A stretch of 64,000 bases of DNA from Hymenolepis diminuta (Eukaryota > Platyhelminthes > Cestoda > Cyclophyllidea > Hymenolepididae). The first letter of the stretch is position 1. The number at the start of each line of letters is the position of its first letter. The notes below the pieces were generated by a model. The model was not told the DNA's origin and searched no databases. It saw only the letters and a program-made list of their open reading frames with translations. Position numbers and translations under genes: made by a program. The stretch is from positions 286,225-350,224 of the forward strand of contig CAADRB010000047.1 of the NCBI GenBank assembly GCA_900708905.1, given 5' to 3'. Below, in pieces: positions 13,131 through 26,400 of this stretch.

Positions 13131-14417
13131 ATGAAATATTCCACCCAAAAGTTCATATCTCTCACAGAGAGTAATTCACTAATGTACACTTTGGAGTTTC
13201 CAAATATATTTCTTAATGAAACATCGAAAATAACTAAATTTTTGGATAACAATACCAGATATTCCTTAGATTTCGTGGTTCGATTATTCATCGATAAGAA
13301 TGTATTATAATAATCAGTTATACCCATTAATAATCGTGAAATTTGTAGATTTTAGTCTTATCAGATGTAAGCGCGCATCCTAAATCCGGGTTTCTAGGCC
13401 CTCATGAACAAATCGCTCTCGAATTCATCTTTTCTCCTTTTCATTCCAAGCGAACTACTAGATTTATTTCCAGTTCATCAAATTCAATCAATATAACCGG
13501 CTTTGTCGAAATTACCTACGGAAATTTAAGTACGTACAAAATTGTATATCGATTAATATTTTCAGATGGAAAAGATCTATTTGATGTTAGAAAGTTGAAA
13601 TTTCCCTTTATTGCAACTTGTGAACCGTTGACAGTTTGTCTCAAGCTGGAACCTCCTTTATCTAGCAATCGAAGTTCCGAAAACGTTGATTTTGGATCCT
13701 GTGCTGTTCACAAAAGTTCTACAAAACGACTTATTTTAATGAACAATTCATTTAGCCTCCCAGTGAATTTCAAATTCTCGAAGGTTGCTCATTTCAGTAT
13801 AGAACCATTTCAAGGTATCATTGATTCGAAATGTTCACAGATAATCTTAATCCGCTTTACTCCGCGTCATTTGGGTATAATATTTTTTTGATAAATACGA
13901 GTGCTTTTTAGGACATATTACATGTCAAACAAAATTAACTATTATCGGGAGAACTTCAAAGGTCTTGAAAATAAAATTTATAAAACTTATTGGAAATGGG
14001 ACTCAATTTCCTGATTCTACTCAGAAGGATACATTTACCGGTTTCGTCGATTTTGATGTATTGCTAGATGAGGAAAATCCAACTCAGTATGATTTTTTAC
14101 ATATTTAGACAGTTCTATTTAGAGCAAAATCTGAAAATGAAGAAAATTATAATCTAATTTGTAAGATGAAATTTCATATGCAGTGATCAACTCTTTCAAG
14201 ATCCATTAATTGTTGATTTTGGAAAGGTTTGTTTAAATGCAGCTGCAATGAAACACATATCAATTGAAAATAATTCCAACAAAGCAGTTTCAATAAAACT
14301 GGTTCCCAGTAATTCCTTTACTATAATAAATGGTCAATCACAAAAGAAAATTTGTCCACACAGTTGTCAAGATTTCGAAATAGCCCTTAAGCCTGAATCT
14401 CAAGGAAATTTTAACGG
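13131..14417 (+). other. CFAP47: CFAP47 N-terminal block, exons 1-6, with minimal introns
   Basis: Six exons separated by introns of 47, 36, 37, 36 and 40 bp encode the first Ig-like ASH segments, with strand-like patterns such as FLGPHEQIALEFIFSPF and CSQIILIRFTPRHLG. The small fifth exon (14123-14160) and the acceptor at 14200 were chosen by phase. An alternative acceptor at 14183 would add DQLFQD but breaks the phase. Confidence 0.7.
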
Positions 14418-17400
14418 GTAAATCATTTAAATATTTTTTTTCCTCCTATATTATATTTCTGTACATGTCTGAGGAGATCAGTACTGTATGTGGTAATAGT
14501 CTAAAGTAACCTGCAATTGCCAAGTCAAGATGGTGATGATCTGATTTGAATTTTATAAAAAGAATGCGAATACTTAATTTCAAAAATTCAAAGACAACGG
14601 TATTGGATATGGCATTTCGGCTCAGAGTGGATTATATTTTGAATAGTCTTTCTGGAATGTTATGACATTGTGTATACGGCAAACCCTAGAGTAACAATGT
14701 CCAAAGATTAGATATAAGACTAGATATATCAAATCTAAGGATACAAAGTGATGAAAAAATTTAATGATTTCACTGGCAGTCAAAGAAATGATATTGTTAA
14801 GAAGCATTGAATACTTACTCATTTAGCAAGATTTTATTGATATTGAAGGGAATTTAAAAAACTGACTTTAACATTTACAGTTGGTTCATAAATGTTTTTA
14901 GATTATAATTATCTTCTCTGTGCAGGGAGATTTAAGTAGGTCCCTGAGTAGTACTCGATGCCCAAAGTTTCATTGCGAATAATACTTGCCGTATTGATGA
15001 AACAAGTGTAAGCCATTAAGCATGTTGGAAGTAAGTTCGCAACCTTGCCAATCCAAACGAAAGGGCACACATCAGCACCCAAGCACGTGAGAAACTTGAC
15101 CTCTGGCTAGATCATGCCACATAGCCACCTTCACGGCTCTCGCTTAGATTTTGATCATGCTGGCAAGATGGCCGCTTCCTCTCACCATTCGTACTCTGCT
15201 TTTTGATCTTTATCTCCAGCTTTCATACATCTTATAGACTAGATTAATCAAAATAAGATACACTCGTACATCGGGACATTTCCGATATACGTATTAATGC
15301 AATAGAACAAAAATGACTAAGTTCAAGCGAGGTATGTGGGACGTAGACAGGAATAAAAAACAAAGAAACAAGAGAATTCTTATGTCATAAAATTGTAGAA
15401 ATTTGAATTAATTGATTTAGAATTTAAAAATAGATGTGTGCCATAACAGTCTGTGGCGCAAGTATTCCAAAATTACCCTTTAGTTACATTCTTTATGGAA
15501 ATACGTTGAGTTTTTTGCCTCTGTGACCCTAGAACCTAAATCTCTATGTCATATCTAGACGAGTTTATCCATTGCTCTTTTTTCTGTAACTGTCCTGTTT
15601 CATTTAAAAGTACATTTGCACTCTTATTCTTACGTGTGTCCTTGTCCAAGAGACTGACATATACTGTCATTGCATACGACCAACACACACTCGTCATTTA
15701 CCCGTTCCTATGCTTCCTTTTCATCTCCTCTCTCATCTGTCTCTCTCTTACTCTCTTGAATCCTTACCGTGGTTTATTCAATACAGTTTCATCTGCGCAA
15801 CTCTTTGTGTTCTAGTAATGGAACTGCTGTTTGATAACCCCTAAATTGATGATCTCGGTTCTTGTTATTCAAGCAATATAATGCATTAAAACTTATACCA
15901 ATTACTATATTTGCTTTTAGGGTTCTGAATATTCAAATTGATGGAAAACCATTCGATTCCATCATATTGAAGGCTATCATTGAACTACCTCATCTGGATT
16001 TGGACCCAAAAAGAATTTCCCTAAAATTAAATAAGGAAGCTGCATGTTTTTTATCCACTGAAGGCTTGCGAGATTTTGTACGGTTAAGAAATCACTTAAA
16101 CGTACCAATTGCGTTTAAATGGGACGCAGATAATTTAAATAACGGATTTCAAATCTATCCAGAATCTGGTTTGTTTCAAGCTTAAATAATGCTCATGAAA
16201 AATAATAGCATAATGTGTTAAAATGTAGCAATTTTACCAATTTTAAGGTACTTTAATGGCCAAAACAATTCAGGATTGCGAAGTTTCCTTCCAATATTTA
16301 TTTAAATTAGGAAGACTACCTACGAAAAAGGCTATTTTTACTTTGTCAACATGTATTGAAGGTCCAACCCCTATGGAAGGACTTTCGAACCAACTCGAAG
16401 TTCAAATTCGTCTTCCGCAACCAGAGTTAAGTACCTCTTCAAAGAGAATCAAATTAGGGGATGTGCCTTGGGATCTGGAAATTCTGCGGTGTTTCAGCCT
16501 TAAGAATGTCGGAAATGGTCCTGCTTTTGTGAAAGTTTGTACGATTGGGGAAATGAATCATGTCCAATTGAATTTTGAAAACACTCCACTGGAAATTAGA
16601 AGTCAAGAAGAAGTAAATTTGAAGGTATTAAATTTAAGTTTTGAATAGCATATTCGACGTCTATAATATACTAACAATATTATTTGATATCTGACTTTAA
16701 GAATTTGATATACTCAACTTGTGAAAGACATGAAGGACAATTCCATCAAAATTTTAGCCTTGATAACTGCTGATTTACAATGACTCTTGAGTGGCAGATA
16801 ACCAATACTTCATTATTACTCCTTTAACACTTTAACTCTTGTTTAATGGCTCTTTATCCTGATATTTTTCAGTTCATCTAAAAGCTAGGGCATATCTGAG
16901 TAAAATGTTTGATTTGATCTAATTTGTTGGACGACCTCTATAGCTGTAACTAAGATGTCATGCCAACTACACACAAGGGCCTAGAGTCAAAACCACTATG
17001 TAAGCCACAAAAGCATGTGAAAAATTGGCACACAACCTATCTAGTCAAACGAAAGCAGACGCCTTTACGCAGAATGGACCAGTTAAGAACCCCAGCATGG
17101 AGCTCAATGTTGACATTAGCTAGACCAGGCAATATAGTTATCTTTATGGGTCACTCTTGGAAGGAAGTTTGTGGTCACGGTCAAGATGGCCGTCGCTATT
17201 ATTATTTGTACTTTTTGCTTTTTGGTCCTTATTTCCATCTTCAGTACGTCTTATAGACTTTAGGCCATTTCATACTCTCTTGTCTTATCTAAAATGAAGG
17301 TATATTAAGACAAAGCTTCCTACAGTTGCTGGTCAGTCATTGAATAAGTTCAAATACTCTCATTTGATTGGCTACTGATAAATAATTTAATTTTTGTTAA

Positions 17401-20400
17401 GTACCAGAATAAATAGTTAGTTTAATCTTTTATGGATGAATTAATGAAAAGAATTATCAACAACTCGTCAGCTGCTTATATATAGAAAAATATTGAATAA
17501 TTTTTAACTTGATATTTGGAAATATTTTTTCCCCTTTTTTATTCTTGTGGAAAACCAAATAAATCTTCTACATCCAAGATGGCGGAGATGATATGCAATT
17601 TTTTGATTAAATATAATCTGTTAAGGAATGCAACATGGATTAGTATGATTGTTGGTGGTCATTCGACTAGTTGTGAAATGGTGTGTTTAAATTGACTAGA
17701 GCAAGCATGTCTTTGGACGAGATAGGATTATTGTTTTACAGAGGTTATCAAGAAATAGTGTAGCCTTGTCCTTCCCCAATAAATAAAATATGTGTTGTAC
17801 ATAGTTTACCAAAAAAAAAACAAAATACATATGAGACCATACTTATGGGACTCATACACGAGGGAACAGTCCCGTTCAAAAATAATTGCTATTTATTGGC
17901 CGAGAATAGCTGCTGAGCAATTATTCAATCAAGCTAACGCCCCTTCACCCTAATTACCTATTGAAGTTATATTTATCATGAAATATTCGCATAGGTTAGG
18001 TTTTCTAAAATTAAAGTGCATAGCTTCCTAAGCAGTAGGCAAACTATTCGTAGCCTTAGAGAAACCTATTAAAATAAGTAGACGCATGCGCCTTAACGCA
18101 AACAACCAATAGCATTCTAGGTCTGCATAAACTCGTTTGTGATTGGTTAAAAGAAACGTTGCTATTTCCCGCTTTACTTGAGGTTTGTATATGTCAGCTT
18201 CCGTTTCGTTTATATACAAAGTTTAAGTAGTATATTAAAACCATTTTCAGTGTAAGTGACAAAAATATATAAAAATAAAAAGAATAAAATCATAAAGATA
18301 ATGAAATTTAAATTTCTCACTAAAATAGGTTACATGCAATAGCCGAAATGTGGGTTATTTCGAAGTGCCTGTTTCAATAATGCATGATGGCAAGGAAATT
18401 ATACAAATGTTAGCTCAAGGAACTTGTATCTTTCCAAAAATAGAGGTCTCACCAGAAAACATTCACTTCAGTCTTAGAAGCTGTGAAGACAAATTTGAGA
18501 CGAATGGAATCTACATTGGAGAAAAGGCATTCGCCAAAGTTACCCTAAAGAACAATTCTTCTATTCCTGCCCACATTAAATTCGATTTTAAAGATCATAC
18601 GGACTTCTATGCTGAAGCGAAGGAAGGAACATTCCTGAAACCACTGTCTTCAAAAACTTGCACTCTTGTATTCGAACCGAAGAAAGTAAGTGCATAATGA
18701 AATACTAACAATGTCATAAAATTACCTAGGTTCATTTAAATTCTTTGATGCACAGTGTCGAGCAATTGAGAAATAATAATTAGATATAACCATAAAATAA
18801 AATATATATGCGATCATTCAGATAGAGGAAACTGTGTTACTCATATAGCAACGTAAAATACTCACGTCTCAAATAGATTGATTCTCAAAGGTGCGTTTCC
18901 AACAAACAGAGAGACTAATCGGAAAAATTGATACTAATTAATAGATGAGTACCATATTGCATGCTTGAATACGCTTCCTCCTAGGAGCTTTGGATAAAAC
19001 ACTCAAAATATCAACTATTAGATTCCACTTAGGTGCTTTAATATAATAATTATAAATATGGATATTGCAGTGATTTATCTTACAATTTTAGGTCTTCAGT
19101 TATGACTTTAATCCTCAGCTTATCATTAATGGAAAGAAAATTGAACAGAAATCTTGCAGGATTTCCGAAATTGCTATTCCACAATTGGTTAATATTTCGC
19201 CAAGGAAGATTATTTTTAAAATTTATGAAATCTCAAATAATACACCAGGGATACTTACACAGGTAAAATATTAAATAACGATTCAATCCATCATTTAATT
19301 TCTTCTAAAAGATAGCGAAATTTCAGCATATTACTAACTAACTAATGCATTATTTTTGTCATTCGTTTTATATATTTTCATTAGTTCAGATCATAATGCA
19401 CAATATTTTGGAAATGGACGAACAAATTGACATGGCTATATCGATCCAATTCTGAAGAGTGTAAAAATCAATAAAATCAATAATCAGGTGCACTAGAGGG
19501 GCGCATCATCTACACCCGAATAAAGCAATGCTCAGATGCACCAAATCATTCAATTCACTGTGGCTATTTTCTAGTGTCCTTTGATTGGTTCAGTCGAGAT
19601 TCTGATTATTTTGATTCAAAATTCCACATATCTCCCTCTAGATTACTCACGATAACGTAAATTATCTTTCCTCTTTATAACTTTTTTTTTAAAACAGAAT
19701 TCGTTTGACATTTTATTTTGTTGGGAGACTGAATCGAATTAATATCCTTCTTCGGAATGTGGTTATGTTTTTATTAACCGAATAATTGGCCTCATCTTTT
19801 TTTCTTTTCTCCCCCAAATCTATCATTTTATTTTTATATTAATCTATTACAGCAGAGGGAGAATTTTGAACAGTAAAATTATTATTTCTATACCATTTAT
19901 TATCAAATGACCGGTCAAATTTATTTCGAGATGCGAGATATTGTCAGGTTTCTGTTGAGATCACTTATCAAATGCGGAATAAAGATCACTTGATCTGGTA
20001 AATAGAGGAACATCTTTTTTATACAAGCTTATGAGTCCTAATGTTAATTGTAAATCTGAAGAAGGTTTCGCACTTGTACATCTTCTTTACCTCCTTTTTG
20101 GATGTTTTATTACTGCTCTCTAGTATAGATTTTTATGTTTTGTTTAGCAAGCTTTTTGAAGTTATATGGCCTTGGTAGTATTTCAACTTATCTACACTAG
20201 CGGTTTTTGAGTTAGTGCTCCCTTCAATGAGAGTGTGCAGGAAGATTATCCACATATGAACTCACACATCCTGACTGGGCACAAATACTTATAAATAAAC
20301 ATTCGAAAATTTTTATAAATTATTCAGATATTCGAACCCAATTTTCTCTATTAATTGTAGAAAGTGAAAATAGAGAACTGCACGCACAATGCTCTCCAAT

Positions 20401-23400
20401 GGGAAATTGATACGTCAAATCTACGTTTAACGAACTCATTATTTTTCAATAAAACCGGTGGAGTTTTAGAAAGTTGTAATGACTCCTGCAATATTTGGAT
20501 AAGTTTACAACCAAGTAAATGACTTCTTGTTTGTTATTTACTCAATAGAAAAACCATGCCATCAAACTGTGAGTATTCCGATCACTGTTATTAATAATAT
20601 TGGTCAATCGGGAACAACTTATATGACTATTCAAATGGAACCAGTTGAGACTAAACTGAATTGTTGTCCATCACAAATATTTCTTCCACCATTACCGGCC
20701 TTTAAATCATACGAATTTGAGGCAGAACTGACTCTAAATTCATTGGTGGAAAATATTGTTTTGGAAAACATTGGTTTCATATCATGGAAGAAAATGGAGT
20801 CCACAGCAGTCCTATTTCGTATGACGCTGCCTGATGGAAAACGTAAACTTCACGAAATTGCTTATTGTTTTTTCATGCTAGTACATTTTCATCCACTTTT
20901 CTTTCATTTAAGTATTTAAAAAGAATGGTAACACTCAGAACCTGAAGATCACGCTAAAAATTCAGTCAAATATGCCCTTTTCAATCTCGAATCGTCCTCA
21001 ACCACCTTGCCTTCTTTTCATTGCAAAGTCTTCTAATTTTGAAGCTGATAACAAGACTTGGAGTTGTTGCGTGCCTTTCGTATTTTCCATGGACGATAGT
21101 CTACTGAGTTTTGTCCATTTCAACCACCTTACTGATAAGGATTTCAGTAATATCAAGAACTTGCTAGAATATCATCAGAGATTTGATGCAAAAACCCATG
21201 ATGTAGTCGAGAATTGGTTACGTCACCATGGATTTCCAGGAGTAGTTCACGGATTAAATTTTCCAACTGATTTCCAAAGGTACGTAATGGATCGTTCATT
21301 CCCTTAATGTACACGACTTGGTAATTATCACCATACTCTTTTAGATGTCTGTCACTTCAAGATATTATACTCGAGGCAGGTCTACGCCGAAAAGGGCATG
21401 TTGTGCATAGTCTTGGTATCCTAGTCGAGTGCTTAGCTCATTTAGTTGGGATCTGGAACCTGCCTGGAATTCCTAGATCAATAACTCTCCCTATTGAGGA
21501 TACGTCTTCCTGTATAGGAATGATCTATAATCATCTTGCGGCTTTGATCTGTTTTGCGGAGAGGTTTGTTCAATTGGTATAACTCAACTATTCAAACAAA
21601 TTATCATCCGCATTTCACATAATGCATTTAGTCAAGGGGGCTGTGTTGGTCACATCTTACCGGAATTTCTCATGGTCTACGACGACTATAAAGAATGGAT
21701 TCAATGTGGACGTCCAGGAGGTTTAATAGAACTTTTCAAAGTGAATATGCCGAGTGAATCAATATCGGAGACTGAATTTATCATTCCAGCAATCATCTCA
21801 TCTTGTGACGAGGGAGACACAGTGTATCGATTTCCACTGACTACGGCCTTGGATAAAATTACATTTGAAAGAGTTTCAAAAATTTCTTGGACCAGTCTTT
21901 TTCTACAGTTGCTGAAGGCAAGTTCGCTATTTATAATATTTACTAAATTTAACATTTTTACTTTATAATGGCGTTTAAAGAATTCTCTAGTTTGTTGCCA
22001 TCACTTGTTACATGATTTACTTGTTATTTGTCGTTTGTTCATTGACATCTTGCTTGGCGTAAATCCTTAATCTTACTTTCCACTCCCTATTGGTAGCAAT
22101 AGCCCATCGCATGTCCGTCCCTATGCTTGACCACTCTTCATCACCCCTTAGTCAACACAATACTTCAGCAAACAGTGAATTCGGGTCTTTGAGCAAAGAC
22201 GTGCCTGTTAGAGGGGATTTCGCTAGAGTAGTAACTTGCCACTTGCCCTAATTTCCTAAGGAACATCACTGACGAAGCAGCATGATGTGCAACTTTTATT
22301 ACGTTAAAAAATCGTATCCATATCTCAGCTGTTAATCCTGAATATTACTGAATATCAGCATGGTTTACAGTATTTTGGAAAATAAAGTAACATTTTATAA
22401 ATTACATATTTTAGACTGGAAGTTTAAAATGATCATGTTTAAATGACCTTGAAAATTTATGTATTAGTAATGAGAAAAAGGAAGTTCTAAGTGAAATGTT
22501 GTCCTAAACACTTTTTAAAAAAATATAGAAATGAGTTGGAGTTTATCTGAGAGTATTTAAACTAATCGTTATTGTAATCTTGTATTTTAGGCTTTAGAGG
22601 TTGGTCAAGGGACAGAAACGACTCTCCTCCAATGGGTCAATAAATCTGTGAAGAATATCTGGACGCGATTAAGTGAAGAAAATAAACAGACAGATAAACC
22701 TATACAGTATACATTCAACTGTCCAAAGGTGACCAATTTCGGTAAAGATTTTTCAAATGGGCTCATTCTCGCTGCAGTAATTGCTAATTATGCTCCCTTT
22801 TTGATCGCCGAAATTTTCTCGGAATTGAATCTGAATCCACAAACTCAAGAACAGAAATTTCATAATGCTATTCAAATTGTCAAATCTTTTCAAACCTTGC
22901 AAATAAATGTGGCTATTGCGCCAGAGGAGATCTGTAATTCGAATGAAGTTCAAATGGTCCTAGTTTTATCTAAGCTATATCGAACGCTACCAGAATATCA
23001 AATCCAATCTGAAATCAGACTGACAGGTTGTGAATTTTTATTAACAAATGGAGAATCATTTTTTTAGGAAAACTCAATACCTATGTACTGGAATATTTAA
23101 CTCTATCTAACCCAACTAATCGAAAGCTGAGATATAATTGTTTTTACGTCGGGAAAGATGCCAATAGCTTCTACTTTAACAAAGAACCAAATAAGAAACG
23201 GACGCATGAAATTGAGTTATTGGGGAATAAAAAGTCAACTTTGAAAATAGGATATTTGTGAGTTTTTAACTAAATGCTTCAAATTCATGTTTAACTCGAA
23301 GCGAACATGTTTCTTTATTATTTTAGAGTTCAAAAGGCCCGCGACGCTGAAGCTTGCCTAATTTTGGTGTCCAAGATGGGTGATCAAGTTACAAAGGGTT

Positions 23401-26400
23401 TAACAATGGTCTTTCAGCTGATCGGAACAGTTGATGAAATTCAATTTAAGGTTCAATTAAATAGCATTAAAACAAATCCTTAAATTTACACATTTGGGCT
23501 GATAAACAGAATCAATTAACAATATTAAATCAAATAGAATTTTAAGCAAAATAATGTTAATATTTAACGTTTTGAATAGTTCAGCTAATTTTTAATTAAG
23601 AATTATTCGTACACTCGATTTATGGACTGATACGATACAAAATCAACACTATTTTTCGAAATTCCAGAAAGTTTTCGGTTTCGAAACATCCTGCTATCAA
23701 CCAGTCGTTAAAGTTCTCCAAATAGGCAGTCCCCTCAAGAAAGAAGGAATATATAGTATTCGGATTGTGGAATCAAGTTCAAGCCCAAATCGGATAAGTG
23801 GATTCACTTGCCGCAAGAAGGAAGCTAAGTTCTCAGTAGATGGTCAGACTAGATTGGAGATTGTTTTTCATCCTTTCACTATTGGCAACTATTCTGGAAA
23901 GTTGGTATTTTCAAAGGAAAACTTGGATGAATTCACGGTCGAGCTTCAAGGGCGCTCTTATTATCCTAATTTAAAAAACGGTAATCCTAAATCCACTAAA
24001 TTTTGTAAAATGTTTTTATCCCTGTTAAAATATATACAATCTTAATGAGTATGGACCTATCGAAAATTCGGTCCAACACTGTAGAATACAAAGATGAATG
24101 ATCATCTATTTATCATGTTTAAATATTTCTGAAATGACGATGAAAAAATTTTTTACAAATATTCAAATAGGAACTCGATTTTATCCAATACTATTCGAGC
24201 GAATGACATTTCAATAAATCCAACCGTTTTATGCTATCTGTAATCAGTATTGTAATGTATTGGGGACTACGTACAAAACCCCAGAAAGAACGCGTCAAAT
24301 CTAGTTCATGTAGTTTCATATTTTGACAATTAGAATTGATTAGGTAGGCAAACTAGACACATTTGAGGACCGAAGTGGTCGATCATACCCAAGTCATCGT
24401 ATCTCAAAGGAAGTTTACCATCTGGTCCGATACTGATGGCCCGGATACCACAAGTACCTATCCTAATATTATCTTGTTTCAGAAGAGAAATACAGTTTGG
24501 ATTATACTCTTGGAAAGGACCATTGCTTAACTCTCCAATTGCCAGTGAGAAACTACTTAAAATGTGCAGCAATAAAGTGGCTATCTGATTATTGCCTTTC
24601 ATCAGAAGAATCTGAAAAAGAAGGATTAGTTGAAGACAGATCGGATTTTATATCCAAGTCTCTGATGCTAAATCAATTTGACTTGCTTTCATCTCGAGTG
24701 AGTTTATAAATTCATGAATGATACTATCTATTTTCCTTAGAAAAAAACGCGATTTGATGTGAGAAGCGATTCGGAACTATTTAAGGTACCGAGTTACGTT
24801 GATGTTGTACTCAAGGAGAAAGAAGGTAAGTTTCTGAAAGGCTAACCTTCGAACAAATGCAGTTTTATATTTCCTCAAAATGCAGCTTTCGTGAATAGCA
24901 TTTTTAATGGATGGTATGCTATAAAGCAAGGACTATTGTCACCCATTGTTGTAAGTTAGCTATTCGGATCCCAGAAAGAAAGAAAGAAGACAGAAACTAA
25001 ATTAGAAAAAATGAATTCCGAAATTTATCTACATAGAGTCTATTTGTACTATTATATATGGATTATGTTTGGGCAGAGAGGATTCAACATTCTTTGATGG
25101 TTTTTGAATTTTATGTTCTTTGGGGCAGTATATGATTGGTCAAGCAACAGATTAATCTATGAATGAATGTTGACCTCGCCATGGCATTACATGCAATGGT
25201 AATAATGTGGAAGTAACATGTTGATGACGCGACATCGATATTGCACTTCCAATGCGCGATAGAGCCTTGCTTCACCTTTCTATCACAGTCTGCTACAGGT
25301 TTTAAAATTTCATGGTGAAGAAAGTCAAAATTTGTTCAATTCACAATTCAGCACTCAATGGGCATTGGGGGCTTTCTTTTAAAATGTGAATGGTTTTGAA
25401 TATTGTGAATGACGATATCCATAAGTTGGAATTTATTTTAAAAATGTTTTACCGCTCTCTATTAACGGTTGACTTTCAGCAAACCACTTCAATAAGGGGA
25501 AGTAGTTCAACAATCCTCTTAATTCCATTGAATTTACCAAACGCTGAAGATTCATTTTTGCTTCTCGTCACATTTCTAGAAAAGGGAATCTCTGTTTGAT
25601 AAAATAATGTACATATTTTGGGGTATAAGACATAAAAATTTAGGTGCTTTTAGCTGTGGTTGGTCTTTGATTAAGTAGATCCATTTAAGAGTTCTCAAGA
25701 TTCTCCGGGTGTACGAACTAAACATTTATAGAGGAATGATAAAACTGGAATATAATTTCGTTAATAATTTTATACTTGTAGACTTCTTCGAAATACCACT
25801 GGAAGTGTTTTTTCCTAAACAAGGAATTTACCAAGCTACACTATTCCTTACCGCTTCAGATGACGTAAGAGTCTTCAGATTGGAAAGCAATGTCTCAGCA
25901 GATGACATTACTTCGGTTAATAAAGAAAAGTTAATCGAAGATAAAAGAGAACGGTTTTACCCTGATCCAACAGTTTTCGTGACTGAAGTACTTGAGAGAC
26001 TTGAACAAAAAGAGATTTCACTGGATCAAAGGGTAAGTAATAATCAAATAATTTTTCCCAATCAGATGATCAAAACTTTTCCAGTAACACTTGAGTGATT
26101 TATATGACTGTCAAATTACCTCTTACCTTTCAGACATTTGAAACGGTCATCTATGGCGGAAAAGTTGAAATTAAGTGTCAAGTAAGAAACTGCAAACACA
26201 AAACGGATGTATTGGGCCGCCACATCAGTTACATTCTTCTGCCCAAAAATGAAACCGAAAGTCCACAGAGGTTCTTGATAGAAAGTAATATTCCGAAAGA
26301 TATATTGTCTATGGAATCGGAAATTATTTCTCAGCCAAAAAGTCGTGGTCGCGTTCTTTCACATGCATTGATAAAGAAAAGGGTTGAGATATCTGGATGG

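Larger units (their letters stand above)
15921..21917 (+). other. CFAP47: CFAP47 middle block, exons 7-15, ASH/Ig-like repeats
   Basis: Nine exons encode successive beta-rich Ig-like segments, each with the family's alternation of hydrophobic strands and NNSS/NNIG-type turns (for example VTLKNNSSIPAHIKFDF in exon 9). Exon 14 (CLSLQDIILEAGLRRKGH onward) and exon 15 are more helical and lead into the CH domain. Exon 15 ends AAG|GCAAGT, a GC donor. Confidence 0.75.

Noticed and set aside
15546..15815. Open frame of 89 codons in CFAP47 intron 6
   Set aside because: Hydrophobic, low complexity, no splice context, and lies inside an intron whose flanking exons join in phase.
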